Assembly: GCF_050003625.1 (NCBI RefSeq)
Contig: NW_027445841.1
Coordinates: 434,001-498,000 of the forward strand
DNA length: 64,000 nt
DNA from: Haematobia irritans
Lineage: Eukaryota; Arthropoda; Insecta; Diptera; Muscidae
Reading direction: 5' to 3'
Both the position numbers and the translations under genes were made by a program. How positions within the stretch are numbered: the stretch's first letter is position 1; every line of letters starts with the position of its first letter. Below, piece by piece: positions 48,701-61,314 of this stretch. The notes below the pieces were generated by a model. The model ran no database searches. It was not told the DNA's origin and saw nothing but the letters and a program-made list of their open reading frames with translations.

Positions 48701-51700
48701 TATCTCCTTAAATATGCGTCCTAGAGCGAAAAGGACGATAATTCGTGACCACCCTCAAAAAATTGAAAAATCCACCCAAAACCTTAAAAAATTGAAATTT
48801 TTATATGAAAAACTTCTTTTGGCCATATCTCCTTAAATATGCGTCCTAGAGCGAAAAGGACGATAATTCGTGACCACCCTCAAAAAATTCAAAAATCCAC
48901 CCAAAACCTAAAAAAATTTTAATTTTTATATGAAAAACTTCTTTTGGCCATATCTCCTTAAATATGCGTCCTAGAGCGAAAAGGACGATAATTCGTGACC
49001 ACCCTCAAAAAATTTAAAAATCCACCCAAAACCTAAAAAAATTTTAATTTTTATATGAAAAACTTCTTTTGGCCATATCTCCTTAAATATGCGTCCTAGA
49101 GCGAAAAGGACGATAATTCGTGACCACCCTCAAAAAATTGAAAAATCCACCCAAAACCTTAAAAAATTGAAATTTTTATATGAAAAACTTCTTTTGGCCA
49201 TATCTCCTTAAATATGCGTCCTAGAGCGAAAAGGACGATAATTCGTGACCACCCTCAAAAAATTCAAAAATCCACCCAAAACCTAAAAAAATTGAAATTT
49301 TTATATGAAAAACTTCTTTTGGCCATATCTCCTTAAATATGCGTCCTAGAGCGAAAAGGACGATAATTCGTGACCACCCTCAAAAAATTGAAAAATCCAC
49401 CCAAAACCTAAAAAAATTGAAATTTTTATATGAAAAACTTCTTTTGGCCATATCTCCTAAACTAAGCGTCCTAGAGCGAAAAGGACGATAATTCGTGACC
49501 ACCCTCAAAAAATTCAAAAATCCACCCAAAACCTAAAAAAATTGAAATTTTTATATGAAAAACTTCTTTTGGCCATATCTCCTTAAATATGCGTCCTAGA
49601 GCGAAAAGGACGATAATTCGTGACCACCCTCAAAAAATTGAAAAATCCACCCAAAACCTAAAAAAATTGAAATTTTTATATGAAAAACTTCTTTTGGCCA
49701 TATCTCCTAAACTAAGCCTCCTAGAGCGAAAAGGACGATAATTCGTGACCACCCTCAAAAAATTGAAAAATCCACCCAAAACCTAAAAAATTGAAATTTT
49801 TATATGAAAAACTTCTTTTGGCCATATCTCCTAAACTAAGCGCCCTAGAGCGAAAAGGACGATAATTCGTGACCACCCTCAAAAAATTGAAAAATCCACC
49901 CAAAACCTAAAAAAATTTAAATTTTTATATGAAAAACTTCTTTTGGCCATATCTCCTTAAATATGCGTCCTAGAGCGAAAAGGACGATAATTCGTGACCA
50001 CCCTCAAAAAATTGAAAAATCCACCCAAAACCTAAAAAAATTGAAATTTTTATATGAAAAACTTCTTTTGGCCATATCTCCTTAAATATGCGTCCTAGAG
50101 CGAAAAGGACGATAATTCGTGACCACCCTCAAAAAATTTAAAAATCCACCCAAAACCTAAAAAAAATTTAATTTTTATATGAAAAACTTCTTTTGGCCAT
50201 ATCTCCTTAAATATGCGTCCTAGAGCGAAAAGGACGATAATTCGTGACCACCCTCAAAAAATTGAAAAATCCACCCAAAACCTAAAAAAATTGAAATTTT
50301 TATATGAAAAACTTCTTTTGGCCATATCTCCTTAAATATGCGTCCTAGAGCGAAAAGGACCATAATTCGTGACCACCCTCAAAAAATTGAAAAATCCACC
50401 CAAAACCTAAAAAAATTGAAATTTTTATATGAAAAACTTCTTTTGGCCATATCTCCTTAAATATGCGTCCTAGAGCGAAAAGGACGATAATTCGTGACCA
50501 CCCTCAAAAAATTTAAAAATCCACCCAAAACCTAAAAAAATGTTAATTTTTATATGAAAAACTTCTTTTGGCCATATCTCCTTAAATATGCGTCCTAGAG
50601 CGAAAAGGACGATAATTCGTGACCACCCTCAAAAATTTGAAAAATCCACCCAAAACCTACAAAAATTGAAATTTTTATATGAAAAACTTCTTTTGGCCAT
50701 ATCTCCTAAACTAAGCGTCCTAGAGCGAAAAGGACGATAATTCGTGACCACCATCAAAAAATTTAAAAATCCACCCAAAACCTAAAAAAATTGATATTTT
50801 TATATGAAAAACTTCTTTTGGCCATATCTCCTTAAATATGCGTCCTAGAGCGAAAAGGACGATAATTCGTGACCACCCTCAAAAAATTGACAAATCCACC
50901 CAAAAGCTTAAAAAATTGAAATTTTTATATGAAAAACTTCTTTTGGCCATATCTCCTTAAATATGCGTCCTAGAGCGAAAAGGACGATAATTCGTGACCA
51001 CCCTCAAAAAATTGAAAAATCCACCCAAAACCTAAAAAAATTGAAATTTTTATATGAAAAACTTCTTTTGGCCATATCTCCTTAAATATGCGTCCTAGAG
51101 CGAAAAGGACGATAATTCGTGACCACCCTCAAAAAATTCAAAAATCCACCCAAAACCTAAAAAAATTGAAATTTTTATATGAAAAACTTCTTTTGGCCAT
51201 ATCTCCTAAACTAAGCCTCCTAGAGCGAAAAGGACGATAATTCGTGACCAGCCTCAAAAAATTGAAAAATCCACCCAAAACCTAAAAAAATTGAAATTTT
51301 TATATGAAAAACTTCTTTTGGCCATATCTCCTAAACTAAGCGTCCTAGAGCGAAAAGGACGATAATTCGTGACCACCATCAAAAAATTTAAAAATCCACC
51401 CAAAACCTAAAAAAATTGATATTTTTATATGAAAAACTTCTTTTGGCCATATCTCCTTAAATATGCGTCCTAGAGCGAAAAGGACGATAATTCGTGACCA
51501 CCCTCAAAAAATTGACAAATCCACCCAAAAGCTTAAAAAATTGAAATTTTTATATGAAAAACTTCTTTTGGCCATATCTCCTTAAATATGCGTCCTAGAG
51601 CGAAAAGGACGATAATTCGTGACCACCCTCAAAAAATTTAAAAATCCACCCAAAACCTAAAAAAAATTGAAATTTTTATATGAAAAACTTCTTTTGGCCA

Positions 51701-52445
51701 TATCTCCTTAAATATGCGTCCTAGAGCGAAAAGGACGATAATTCGTGACCACCCTCAAAAAATTTAAAAATCCACCCAAAACCTAAAAAAAATTTTAATT
51801 TTTATATGAAAAACTTCTTTTGGCCATATTTCCTTAAATATGCGTCCTAGAGCGAAAAGGACGATAATTCGTGACCACCCTCACAAATTTTAAAAATCCA
51901 CCCAAAACCTAAAAAAATTGAAATTTTTATATGAAAAACTTCTTTTGGCCATATCTCCTAAACTAAGCGTCCTAGAGCGAAAAGGACGATAATTCGTGAC
52001 CACCATCAAAAATTGAAAAATCCACCCAAATCCTAAAAAAATTGAAATTTTTATATGAAAAACTTCTTTTGGCCATATCTCCTAAACTAAGCGTCCTAGA
52101 GCGAAAAGGACGATAATTCGTGACCACCCTCAAAAAATTCAAAAATCCACCCAAAACCTAAAAAAATTGAAATTTTTATATGAAAAACTTCTTTTGGCCA
52201 TATCTCCTTAAATATGCGTCCTAGAGCGAAAAGGACGATAATTCGTGACCACCCTCAAAAAATTGAAAAATCCACCCAAAACCTAAAAAAATTGAAATTT
52301 TTATATGAAAAACTTCTTTTGGCCATATCTCCTTAAATATGCGTCCTAGAGCGAAAAGGACGATAATTCGTGACCACCCTCAAAAAATTTAAAAATCCAC
52401 CCAAAACCTAAAAAAATTTTAATTTTTATATGAAAAACTTCTTTT
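48701..52445 (+). repeat. Mixed satellite block with markers shared downstream
   Basis: Ordinary monomers plus marks that reappear in the next block: ggaccataattcg (50361), tgttaattttt (about 50542) and cctacaaaaattg (50656). These match 53113-53409 at about 2,752 bp and then 55361-55659. A two-step local repeat holds gacaaatcc with caaaagctt at about 50889 and 51514, five monomers apart. A ccacca/aaatcc monomer at 51972 opens the approach to the 2,250-bp duplication. Confidence 0.75.
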
Positions 52446-54360
52446 GGCCATATCTCCTTAAATATGCGTCCTAGAGCGAAAAGGACGATAATTCGTGACC
52501 ACCCTCAAAAAATTCAAAAATCCACCCAAAACCTAAAAAAATTGAAATTTTTATATGAAAAACTTCTTTTGGCCATATCTCCTTAAATATGCGTCCTAGA
52601 GCGAAAAGGACGATAATTCGTGACCACCCTCAAAAAATTGAAAAATCCACCCAAAACCTAAAAAAATTGAAATTTTTATATGAAAAACTTCTTTTGGTCA
52701 TATCTCCTTAAATATGCGTCCTAGAGCGAAAAGGACGATAATTCGTGACCACCCTCAAAAAATTTAAAAATCCACCCAAAACCTAAAAAAATTTTAATTT
52801 TTATATGAAAAACTTCTTTTGGCCATATCTCCTTAAATATGCGTCCTAGAGCGAAAAGGACGATAATTCGTGACCACCCTCAAAAAAATCAAAAATCCAC
52901 CCAAAACCTAAAAAAAATTGAAATTTTTATATGAAAAACTTCTTTTGGCCATATCTCCTTAAATATGCGTCCTAGAGCGAAAAGGACGATAATTCGTGAC
53001 CACCCTCAAAAAATTGAAAAATCCACCCAAAACCTTAAAAAATTGAAATTTTTATATGAAAAACTTCTTTTGGCCATATCTCCTTAAATATGCGTCCTAG
53101 AGCGAAAAGGACCATAATTCGTGACCACCCTCAAAAAATTGAAAAATCCACCCAAAACCTAAAAAAATTGAAATTTTTATATGAAAAACTTCTTTTGGCC
53201 ATATCTCCTTAAATATGCGTCCTAGAGCGAAATGGACGATAATTCGTGACCACCCTCAAAAAATTTAAAAATCCACCCAAAACCTAAACAAATGTTCATT
53301 TTTATATGAAAAACTTCTTTTGGCCATATCTCCTTAAATATGCGTCCTAGAGCGAAAAGGACGATAATTCGTGACCACCCTCAAAAATTTGAAAAATCCA
53401 CCCAAAACCTACAAAAATTGAAATTTTTATATGAAAAACTTCTTTTGGCCATATCTCCTAAACTAAGCGTCCTAGAGCGAAAAGGACGATAATTCGTGAC
53501 CACCATCAAAAAATTTAAAAATCCACCCAAAACCTAAAAAAATTGATATTTTTATATGAAAAACTTCTTTTGGCCATATCTCCTTAAATATGCGTCCTAG
53601 AGCGAAAAGGACGATAATTCGTGACCACCCTCAAAAAATTGACAAATCCACCCAAAACCTTAAAAAATTGAAATTTTTATATGAAAAACTTCTTTTGGCC
53701 ATATCTCCTTAAATATGCGTCCTAGAGCGAAAAGGACCATAATTCGTGACCACCCTCAAAAAATTGAAAAATCCACCCAAAACCTAAAAAAATTGAAATT
53801 TTTATATGAAAAACTTCTTTTGGCCATATCTCCTTAAATATGCGTCCTAGAGCGAAAAGGACGATAATTCGTGACCACCCTCAAAAATTTGAAAAATCCA
53901 CCCAAAACCTAAAAAAATTGAAATTTTTATATGAAAAACTTCTTTTGGCCATATCTCCTAAACTAAGCCTCCTAGAGCGAAAAAGACGATAATTTGTGAC
54001 CACCATCAAAAATTGAAAAATCCACCCAAATCCTAAAAAAATTGAAATTTTTATATGAAAAACTTCTTTTGGCCATATCTCCTAAACTAAGCGTCCTAGA
54101 GCGAAAAGGACGATAATTCGTGACCACCCTCAAAAAATTCAAAAATCCACCCAAAACCTAAAAAAATTGAAATTTTTATATGAAAAACTTCTTTTGGCCA
54201 TATCTCCTTAAATATGCGTCGTAGAGCGAAAAGGACGATAATTCGTGACCACCCTCAAAAAATTTAAAAATCCACCCAAAACCTAAAAAAATTGAAATTT
54301 TTATATGAAAAACTTCTTTTGGTCATATCTCCTTAAATATGCGTCCTAGAGCGAAAAGGA
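52446..54360 (+). repeat. 1.9-kb block, copy 1 of a 2,250-bp-offset duplication
   Basis: Shares, at exactly +2,250 bp (18 monomers), the marks ttttggtcat (52696), ctcaaaaaaatcaaaaatcc (about 52882), two ggaccataattcg (53113, 53737), gcgaaatggacg (about 53230), aaaaagacgataatttgtg (53982) and gcgtcgtagagcg (about 54218). One private difference is tgttcattttt (about 53293), where copy 2 reads tgttaattttt. Confidence 0.85.
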
Positions 54361-54695
54361 CGATAATTCGTGACCACCCTCAAAAAATTCAAAAATCCAC
54401 CCAAAACCTAAAAAAATTGAAATTTTTATATGAAAAACTTCTTTTGGCCATATCTCCTTAAATATGCGTCCTAGAGCGAAAAGGACGATAATTCGTGACC
54501 ACCCTCAAAAAATTCAAAAATCCACCCAAAACCTAAAAAAATTGAAATTTTTATATGAAAAACTTCTTTTGGCCATATCTCCTTAAATATGCGTCCTAGA
54601 GCGAAAAGGACGATAATTCGTGACCACCCTCAAAAAATTTAAAAATCCACCCAAAACCTAAAAAAATTGAAATTTTTATATGAAAAACTTCTTTT
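54361..54695 (+). repeat. Link between the two 1.9-kb copies
   Basis: Three monomer lengths of attc and attt types that do not match the sequence 2,250 bp upstream in their spacer and tail types. They show that the two copies are not directly adjacent. Confidence 0.65.
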
Positions 54696-56610
54696 GGCCA
54701 TATCTCCTAAACTAAGCGTCCTAGAGCGAAAAGGACGATAATTCGTGACCACCCTCAAAAAATTCAAAAATCCACCCAAAACCTAAAAAAATTGAAATTT
54801 TTATATGAAAAACTTCTTTTGGCCATATCTCCTTAAATATGCGTCCTAGAGCGAAAAGGACGATAATTCGTGACCACCCTCAAAAAATTGAAAAATCCAC
54901 CCAAAACCTAAAAAAATTGAAATTTTTATATGAAAAACTTCTTTTGGTCATATCTCCTTAAATATGCGTCCTAGAGCGAAAAGGACGATAATTCGTGACC
55001 ACCCTCAAAAAATTTAAAAATCCACCCAAAACCTAAAAAAATTTTAATTTTTATATGAAAAACTTCTTTTGGCCATATCTCCTTAAATATGCGTCCTAGA
55101 GCGAAAAGGACGATAATTCGTGACCACCCTCAAAAAAATCAAAAATCCACCCAAAACCTAAAAAAAATTGAAATTTTTATATGAAAAACTTCTTTTGGCC
55201 ATATCTCCTTAAATATGCGTCCTAGAGCGAAAAGGACGATAATTCGTGACCACCCTCAAAAAATTGAAAAATCCACCCAAAACCTTAAAAAATTGAAATT
55301 TTTATATGAAAAACTTCTTTTGGCCATATCTCCTTAAATATGCGTCCTAGAGCGAAAAGGACCATAATTCGTGACCACCCTCAAAAAATTGAAAAATCCA
55401 CCCAAAACCTAAAAAAATTGAAATTTTTATATGAAAAACTTCTTTTGGCCATATCTCCTTAAATATGCGTCCTAGAGCGAAATGGACGATAATTCGTGAC
55501 CACCCTCAAAAAATTTAAAAATCCACCCAAAACCTAAACAAATGTTAATTTTTATATGAAAAACTTCTTTTGGCCATATCTCCTTAAATATGCGTCCTAG
55601 AGCGAAAAGGACGATAATTCGTGACCACCCTCAAAAATTTGAAAAATCCACCCAAAACCTACAAAAATTGAAATTTTTATATGAAAAACTTCTTTTGGCC
55701 ATATCTCCTAAACTAAGCGTCCTAGAGCGAAAAGGACGATAATTCGTGACCACCATCAAAAAATTTAAAAATCCACCCAAAACCTAAAAAAATTGATATT
55801 TTTATATGAAAAACTTCTTTTGGCCATATCTCCTTAAATATGCGTCCTAGAGCGAAAAGGACGATAATTCGTGACCACCCTCAAAAAATTGACAAATCCA
55901 CCCAAAACCTTAAAAAATTGAAATTTTTATATGAAAAACTTCTTTTGGCCATATCTCCTTAAATATGCGTCCTAGAGCGAAAAGGACCATAATTCGTGAC
56001 CACCCTCAAAAAATTGAAAAATCCACCCAAAACCTAAAAAAATTGAAATTTTTATATGAAAAACTTCTTTTGGCCATATCTCCTTAAATATGCGTCCTAG
56101 AGCGAAAAGGACGATAATTCGTGACCACCCTCAAAAATTTGAAAAATCCACCCAAAACCTAAAAAAATTGAAATTTTTATATGAAAAACTTCTTTTGGCC
56201 ATATCTCCTAAACTAAGCCTCCTAGAGCGAAAAAGACGATAATTTGTGACCACCATCAAAAATTGAAAAATCCACCCAAATCCTAAAAAAATTGAAATTT
56301 TTATATGAAAAACTTCTTTTGGCCATATCTCCTAAACTAAGCGTCCTAGAGCGAAAAGGACGATAATTCGTGACCACCCTCAAAAAATTCAAAAATCCAC
56401 CCAAAACCTAAAAAAATTGAAATTTTTATATGAAAAACTTCTTTTGGCCATATCTCCTTAAATATGCGTCGTAGAGCGAAAAGGACGATAATTCGTGACC
56501 ACCCTCAAAAAATTTAAAAATCCACCCAAAACCTAAAAAAATTGAAATTTTTATATGAAAAACTTCTTTTGGCCATATCTCCTTAAATATGCGTCCTAGA
56601 GCGAAAAGGA
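54696..56610 (+). repeat. 1.9-kb block, copy 2 of the 2,250-bp-offset duplication
   Basis: Counterpart of 52446-54360 with the same mark order (ttttggtcat at 54946, gcgaaatggacg at about 55480, aatttgtg at about 56242, gcgtcgtagagcg at about 56468). Near-identical by eye apart from single bases, and diverges after about 56610. Confidence 0.85.
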
Positions 56611-58080
56611 CGATAATTCGTGACCACCCTCAAAAAATTTAAAAATCCACCCAAAACCTAAAAAAATTTTAATTTTTATATGAAAAACTTCTTTTGGCCA
56701 TATCTCCTTAAATATGCGTCCTAGAGCGAAAAGGACGATAATTCGTGACCACCCTCAAAAAATTTAAAAATCCACCCAAAACCTAAAAAAATTTTAATTT
56801 TTATATGAAAAACTTCTTTTGGCCATATCTCCTTAAATATGCGTCCTAGAGCGAAAAGGACGATAATTCGTGACCACCCTCAAAAAATTTAAAAATCCAC
56901 CCAAAACCTAAAAAAATTGACATTTTTATATGAAAAACTTCTTTTGGCCATATCTCCTTAAATATGCGTCCTAGAGCGAAAAGGACGATAATTCGTGACC
57001 ACCCTCAAAAAATTTAAAAATCCACCCAAAACCTAAAAAATTGAAATTTTTATATGAAAAACTTCTTTTGGCCATATCTCCTTAAATATGCGTCCTAGAG
57101 CGAAAAGGACGATAATTCGTGACCACCCTCAAAAAATTGAAAAATCTACCCAAAACCTAAAAAATTGAAATTTTTATATGAAAAACTTCTTTTGGCCATA
57201 TCTCCTTAAATATGCGTCCTAGAGCGAAAAGGACGATAATTCGTGACCACCCTCAAAAAATTCAAAAATCCACCCAAAACATAAAAAAATTGAAATTTTT
57301 ATATGAAAAACTTCTTTTGGCCATATCTCCTAAACTAAGCCTCCTAGAGCGAAAAGGACGATAATTCGTGACCACCCTCAAAAAATTGAAAAATCCACCC
57401 AAAACCTAAAAAAATTGAAATTTTTATATGAAAAACTTCTTTTGGCCATTTCTCCTAAACTAAGCGTCCTAGAGCGAAAAGGACGATAATTCGTGACCAC
57501 CATCAAAAATTGAAAAATCCACCCAAATCCTAAAAAAATTGAAATTTTTATATGAAAAACTTCTTTTGGCCATATCTCCTAAACTAAGCGTCCTAGAGCG
57601 AAAAGGACGATAATTCGTGACCACCCTCAAAAAATTCAAAAATCCACCCAAAACCTAAAAAAATTGAAATTTTTATATGAAAAACTTCTTTTGGCCATAT
57701 CTCCTTAAATATGCGTCCTAGAGCGAAAAGGACGATAATTCGTGACCACCCTCAAAAAATTGAAAAATCCACCCAAAACCTAAAAAAATTGAAATTTTTA
57801 TATGAAAAACTTCTTTTGGCCATATCTCCTTAAATATGCGTCCTAGAGCGAAAAGGACGATAATTCGTGACCACCCTCAAAAAATTTAAAAATCCACCCA
57901 AAACCTAAAAAAATTTTAATTTTTATATGAAAAACTTCTTTTGGCCATATCTCCTTAAATATGCGTCCTAGAGCGAAAAGGACGATAATTCGTGACCACC
58001 CTCAAAAAATTCAAAAATCCACCCAAAACCTAAAAAAATTGAAATTTTTATATGAAAAACTTCTTTTGGCCATATCTCCT
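56611..58080 (+). repeat. Mixed satellite block
   Basis: Ordinary attt, attg and attc monomers, including a ttgacat middle (about 56920), two monomers one or two A short (about 57040, 57160), aaaacataaaaa (about 57280) and a ggccatttctcc variant (about 57446) that recurs at 58821 and 62055. Holds one ccacca/aaatcc monomer at about 57500. No gene or foreign insert. Confidence 0.75.
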
Positions 58081-59219
58081 TAAATATGCGTCCTAGAGCG
58101 AAAAGGACGATAATTCGTGACCACCCTCAAAAAATTGAAAAATCCACCCAAAACCTTAAAAAATTGAAATTTTTATATGAAAAACTTCTTTTGGCCATAT
58201 CTCCTTAAATATGCGTCCTAGAGCGAAAAGGACGATAATTCTGACCACCCTCAAAAAATTGAAAAATCCACCCAAAACCTAAAAAAATTGAAATTTTTAT
58301 ATGAAAAACTTCTTTTGGCCATATCTCCTTAAATATGCGTCCTAGAGCGAAAAGGACGATAATTCGTGACCACCCTCAAAAAATTTAAAAATCCACCCAA
58401 AACCTAAAAAATTGAAATTTTTATATGAAAAACTTCTTTTGGCCATATCTCCTTAAATATGCGTCCTAGAGCGAAAAGGACGATAATTCGTGACCACCTC
58501 AAAAAATTGAAAAATCCACCCAAAACCTAAAAAAATTGAAATTTTTATATGAAAAACTTCTTTTGGCCATATCTCCTTAAATATGCGTCCTAGAGCGAAA
58601 AGGACGATAATTCGTGACCACCCTCAAAAAATTGAAAAATCCACCCAAAACCTAAAAAAAATTGAAATTTTTATATGAAAAACTTCTTTTGGCCATATCT
58701 CCTAAACTAAGCCTCCTAGAGCGAAAAGGACGATAATTCGTGACCACCCTCAAAAAATTGAAAAATCCACCCAAAACCTAAAAAAATTGAAATTTTTATA
58801 TGAAAAACTTCTTTTGGCCATTTCTCCTAAACTAAGCGTCCTAGAGCGAAAAGGACGATAATTCGTGACCACCCTCAAAAAATTCAAAAATCCACCCAAA
58901 ACCTAAAAAAATTGAAATTTTTATATGAAAAACTTCTTTTGGCCATATCTCCTTAAATATGCGTCCTAGAGCGAAAAGGACGATAATTCGTGACCACCAT
59001 CAATAATTTGAAAAATCCACCCAAATCCTAAAAAAATTGAAATTTTTATATGAAAAACTTCTTTTGGCCATATCTCCTTAAATATGCGTCCTAGAGCGAA
59101 AAGGACGATAATTCGTGACCACCCTCAAAAAATTTAAAAATCCACCCAAAACCTAAAAAATTGAAATTTTTATATGAAAAACTTCTTTTGGCCATATCTC
59201 CTTAAATATGCGTCCTAGA

Positions 59220-59284
59220 GCGAAAAGGACGATAATTCGTGATCCACCCAAAACCTAAAAAAATTGAATTATCGTCCTTTTCGC
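59220..59284. other. Potential 19-bp perfect hairpin, 27-nt loop
   Basis: The forward segment 59220-59238 and the inverted segment 59266-59284 pair perfectly over 19 bp; the next base on either side does not pair. The loop is 59239-59265. Such a foldback could arise by strand switching during replication. It is the strongest secondary structure I see in the window. Confidence 0.85.
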
Positions 59285-59353
59285 ACGAAAAACTTCTTTT
59301 GGCCATATCTCCTTAAATATGCGTCCTAGAGCGAAAAGGACGATAATTCGTGA
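59243..59353 (+). repeat. Headless monomer with inverted insert (111 bp)
   Basis: cgtga is followed directly by tccaccc, deleting the 22-bp monomer head. The middle of the monomer is then altered: about 11 bp of the usual aatttttatat is replaced by 19 bp containing the inverted segment. Length is 103 + 8 = 111 bp. Confidence 0.9.
59266..59284 (-). repeat. 19-nt inverted satellite segment
   Basis: gaattatcgtccttttcgc is the exact reverse complement of the standard gcgaaaaggacgataattc (monomer positions 103-121). It is the only piece of satellite in reverse orientation that I found in the window. The nearest forward copy is 59220-59238, 27 nt upstream, and the next lies in the following monomer. 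Confidence 0.95.
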
Positions 59354-61314
59354 CCACCATCAATAATTTGAAAAATCCACCCAAAACCTAAAAAAATTGA
59401 TATTTTTATATGAAAAACTTCTTTTGGCCATATCTCCTTAAATATGTGTCCTAGAGCGAAAAGGACGATAATTCGTGACCACCCTCAAAAAGTTGAAAAA
59501 TCCACCCAAAACCTAAAAAAATTGAAATTTTTATATGAAAAACTTCTTTTGGCCATATCTCCTTAAATATGCGCCCTAGACCGAAAAGGACGATAATTCG
59601 TGACCACCCTCAAAAAATTGAAAAATCCACCCAAAACCTAAAAAAATTGAAATTTTTATATGAAAAACTTCTTTTGGCCATATCTCCTTAAATATGCGTC
59701 CTAGAGCGAAAAGGACGATAATTCGTGACCACCCTCAAAAAATTGAAAAATCCACCCAAAACCTAAAAAAATTGAAATTTTTATATGAAAAACTTCTTTT
59801 GGCCATATCTCCTAAACTAAGCCTCCTAGAGCGAAAAGGACGATAATTCGTGACCACCCTCAAAAAATTGAAAAATCCACCCAAAACCTAAAAAAATTGA
59901 AATTTTTATATGAAAAACTTCTTTTGGCCATATCTCCTAAACTAAGCGTCCTAGAGCGAAAAGGACGATAATTCGTGACCACCCTCAAAAAATTCAAAAA
60001 TTCACCCAAAACCTAAAAAAATTGAAATTTTTATATGAAAAACTTCTTTTGGCCATATCTCCTTAAATATGCGTCCTAGAGCGAAAAGGACGATAATTCG
60101 TGACCACCCTCAAAAAATTTAAAAATCCACCCAAAACCTAAAAAAAATTTTAATTTTTATATGAAAAACTTCTTTTGGCCATATCTCCTTAAATATGCGT
60201 CCTAGAGCGAAAAGGACGATAATTCGTGACCACTCTCAAAAAATTTAAAAATCCACCCAAAACCTAAAAAAATTTTAATTTTTATATGAAAAACTTCTTT
60301 TGGCCATATCTCCTTAAATATGCGTCCTAGAGCGAAAAGGACGATAATTCGTGACCACCCTCAAAAAATTTAAAAATCCACCCAAAACCTAAAAAAATTG
60401 AAATTTTTATATGAAAAACTTCTTTTGGCCATATCTCCTTAAATATGCGTCCTAGAGCGAAAAGGACGATAATTCGTGACCACCCTCAAAAAATTGAAAA
60501 ATCCACCCAAAACCTAAAAAAATTGAAATTTTTATATGAAAAACTTCTTTTGGCCATATCTCCTTAAATATGCGTCCTAGAGCGAAAACGACGATAATTC
60601 GTGACCACCCTCAAAAATTTAAAAATCCACCCAAAACCTAAAAAAAATTTTAATTTTTATATGAAAAACTTCTTTTGGCCATATCTCCTTAAATATGCGT
60701 CCTAGAGCGAAAAGGACGATAATTCGTGACCACCCTCAAAAAATTTAAAAATCCACCCAAAACCTAAAAAAATTTTAATTTTTATATGAAAAACTTCTTT
60801 TGGCCATATCTCCTTAAATAGACGTCCTAGAGCGAAAAGGACGATAATTCGTGACCACCCTCAAAAAATTTAAAAATCCACCCAAAACCTAAATAAATTG
60901 AAATTTTTATATGAAAAACTTCTTTTGGCCATATCTCCTTAAATATGCGTCCTAGAGCGAAAAGGACGATAATTCGTGACCACCCTCAAAAAATTGAAAA
61001 ATCCACCCAAAACCTAAAAAAATTGAAATTTTTATATGAAAAACTTCTTTTGGCCATATCTCCTAAACTAAGCCTCCTAGAGCGAAAAGGACGATAATTC
61101 GTGACCACCCTCAAAAAATTGAAAAATCCACCCAAAACCTAAAAAAATTGAAATTTTTATATGAAAAACTTCTTTTGGCCATATCTCCTAAACTAAGCGT
61201 CCTAGAGCGAAAAGGACGATAATTCGTGACCACCCTCAAAAAATTTAAAAATCCACCCAAAACCTAAAAAAATTTTAATTTTTATATGAAAAACTTCTTT
61301 TGGCCATATCTCCT

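Larger units (their letters stand above)
58081..61314 (+). repeat. Tandem duplication of about 3.2 kb, copy 1
   Basis: Matches 61315-64000 with offsets of 3,234, then 3,110, 3,102 and finally 2,978 bp. Each step has a visible cause: an extra 124-bp monomer here near 59.1 kb, the 8-bp gain from the inverted insert, and one 125-bp monomer present here but missing near 63.3 kb. Shared marks are aattctgacc (58241), ccatcaataatttg (59001, about 59360), the headless monomer (59243), gccctagacc (59573) and the altered tail aaatagacg (60819), which reads aaatatacg in copy 2. Confidence 0.85.
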
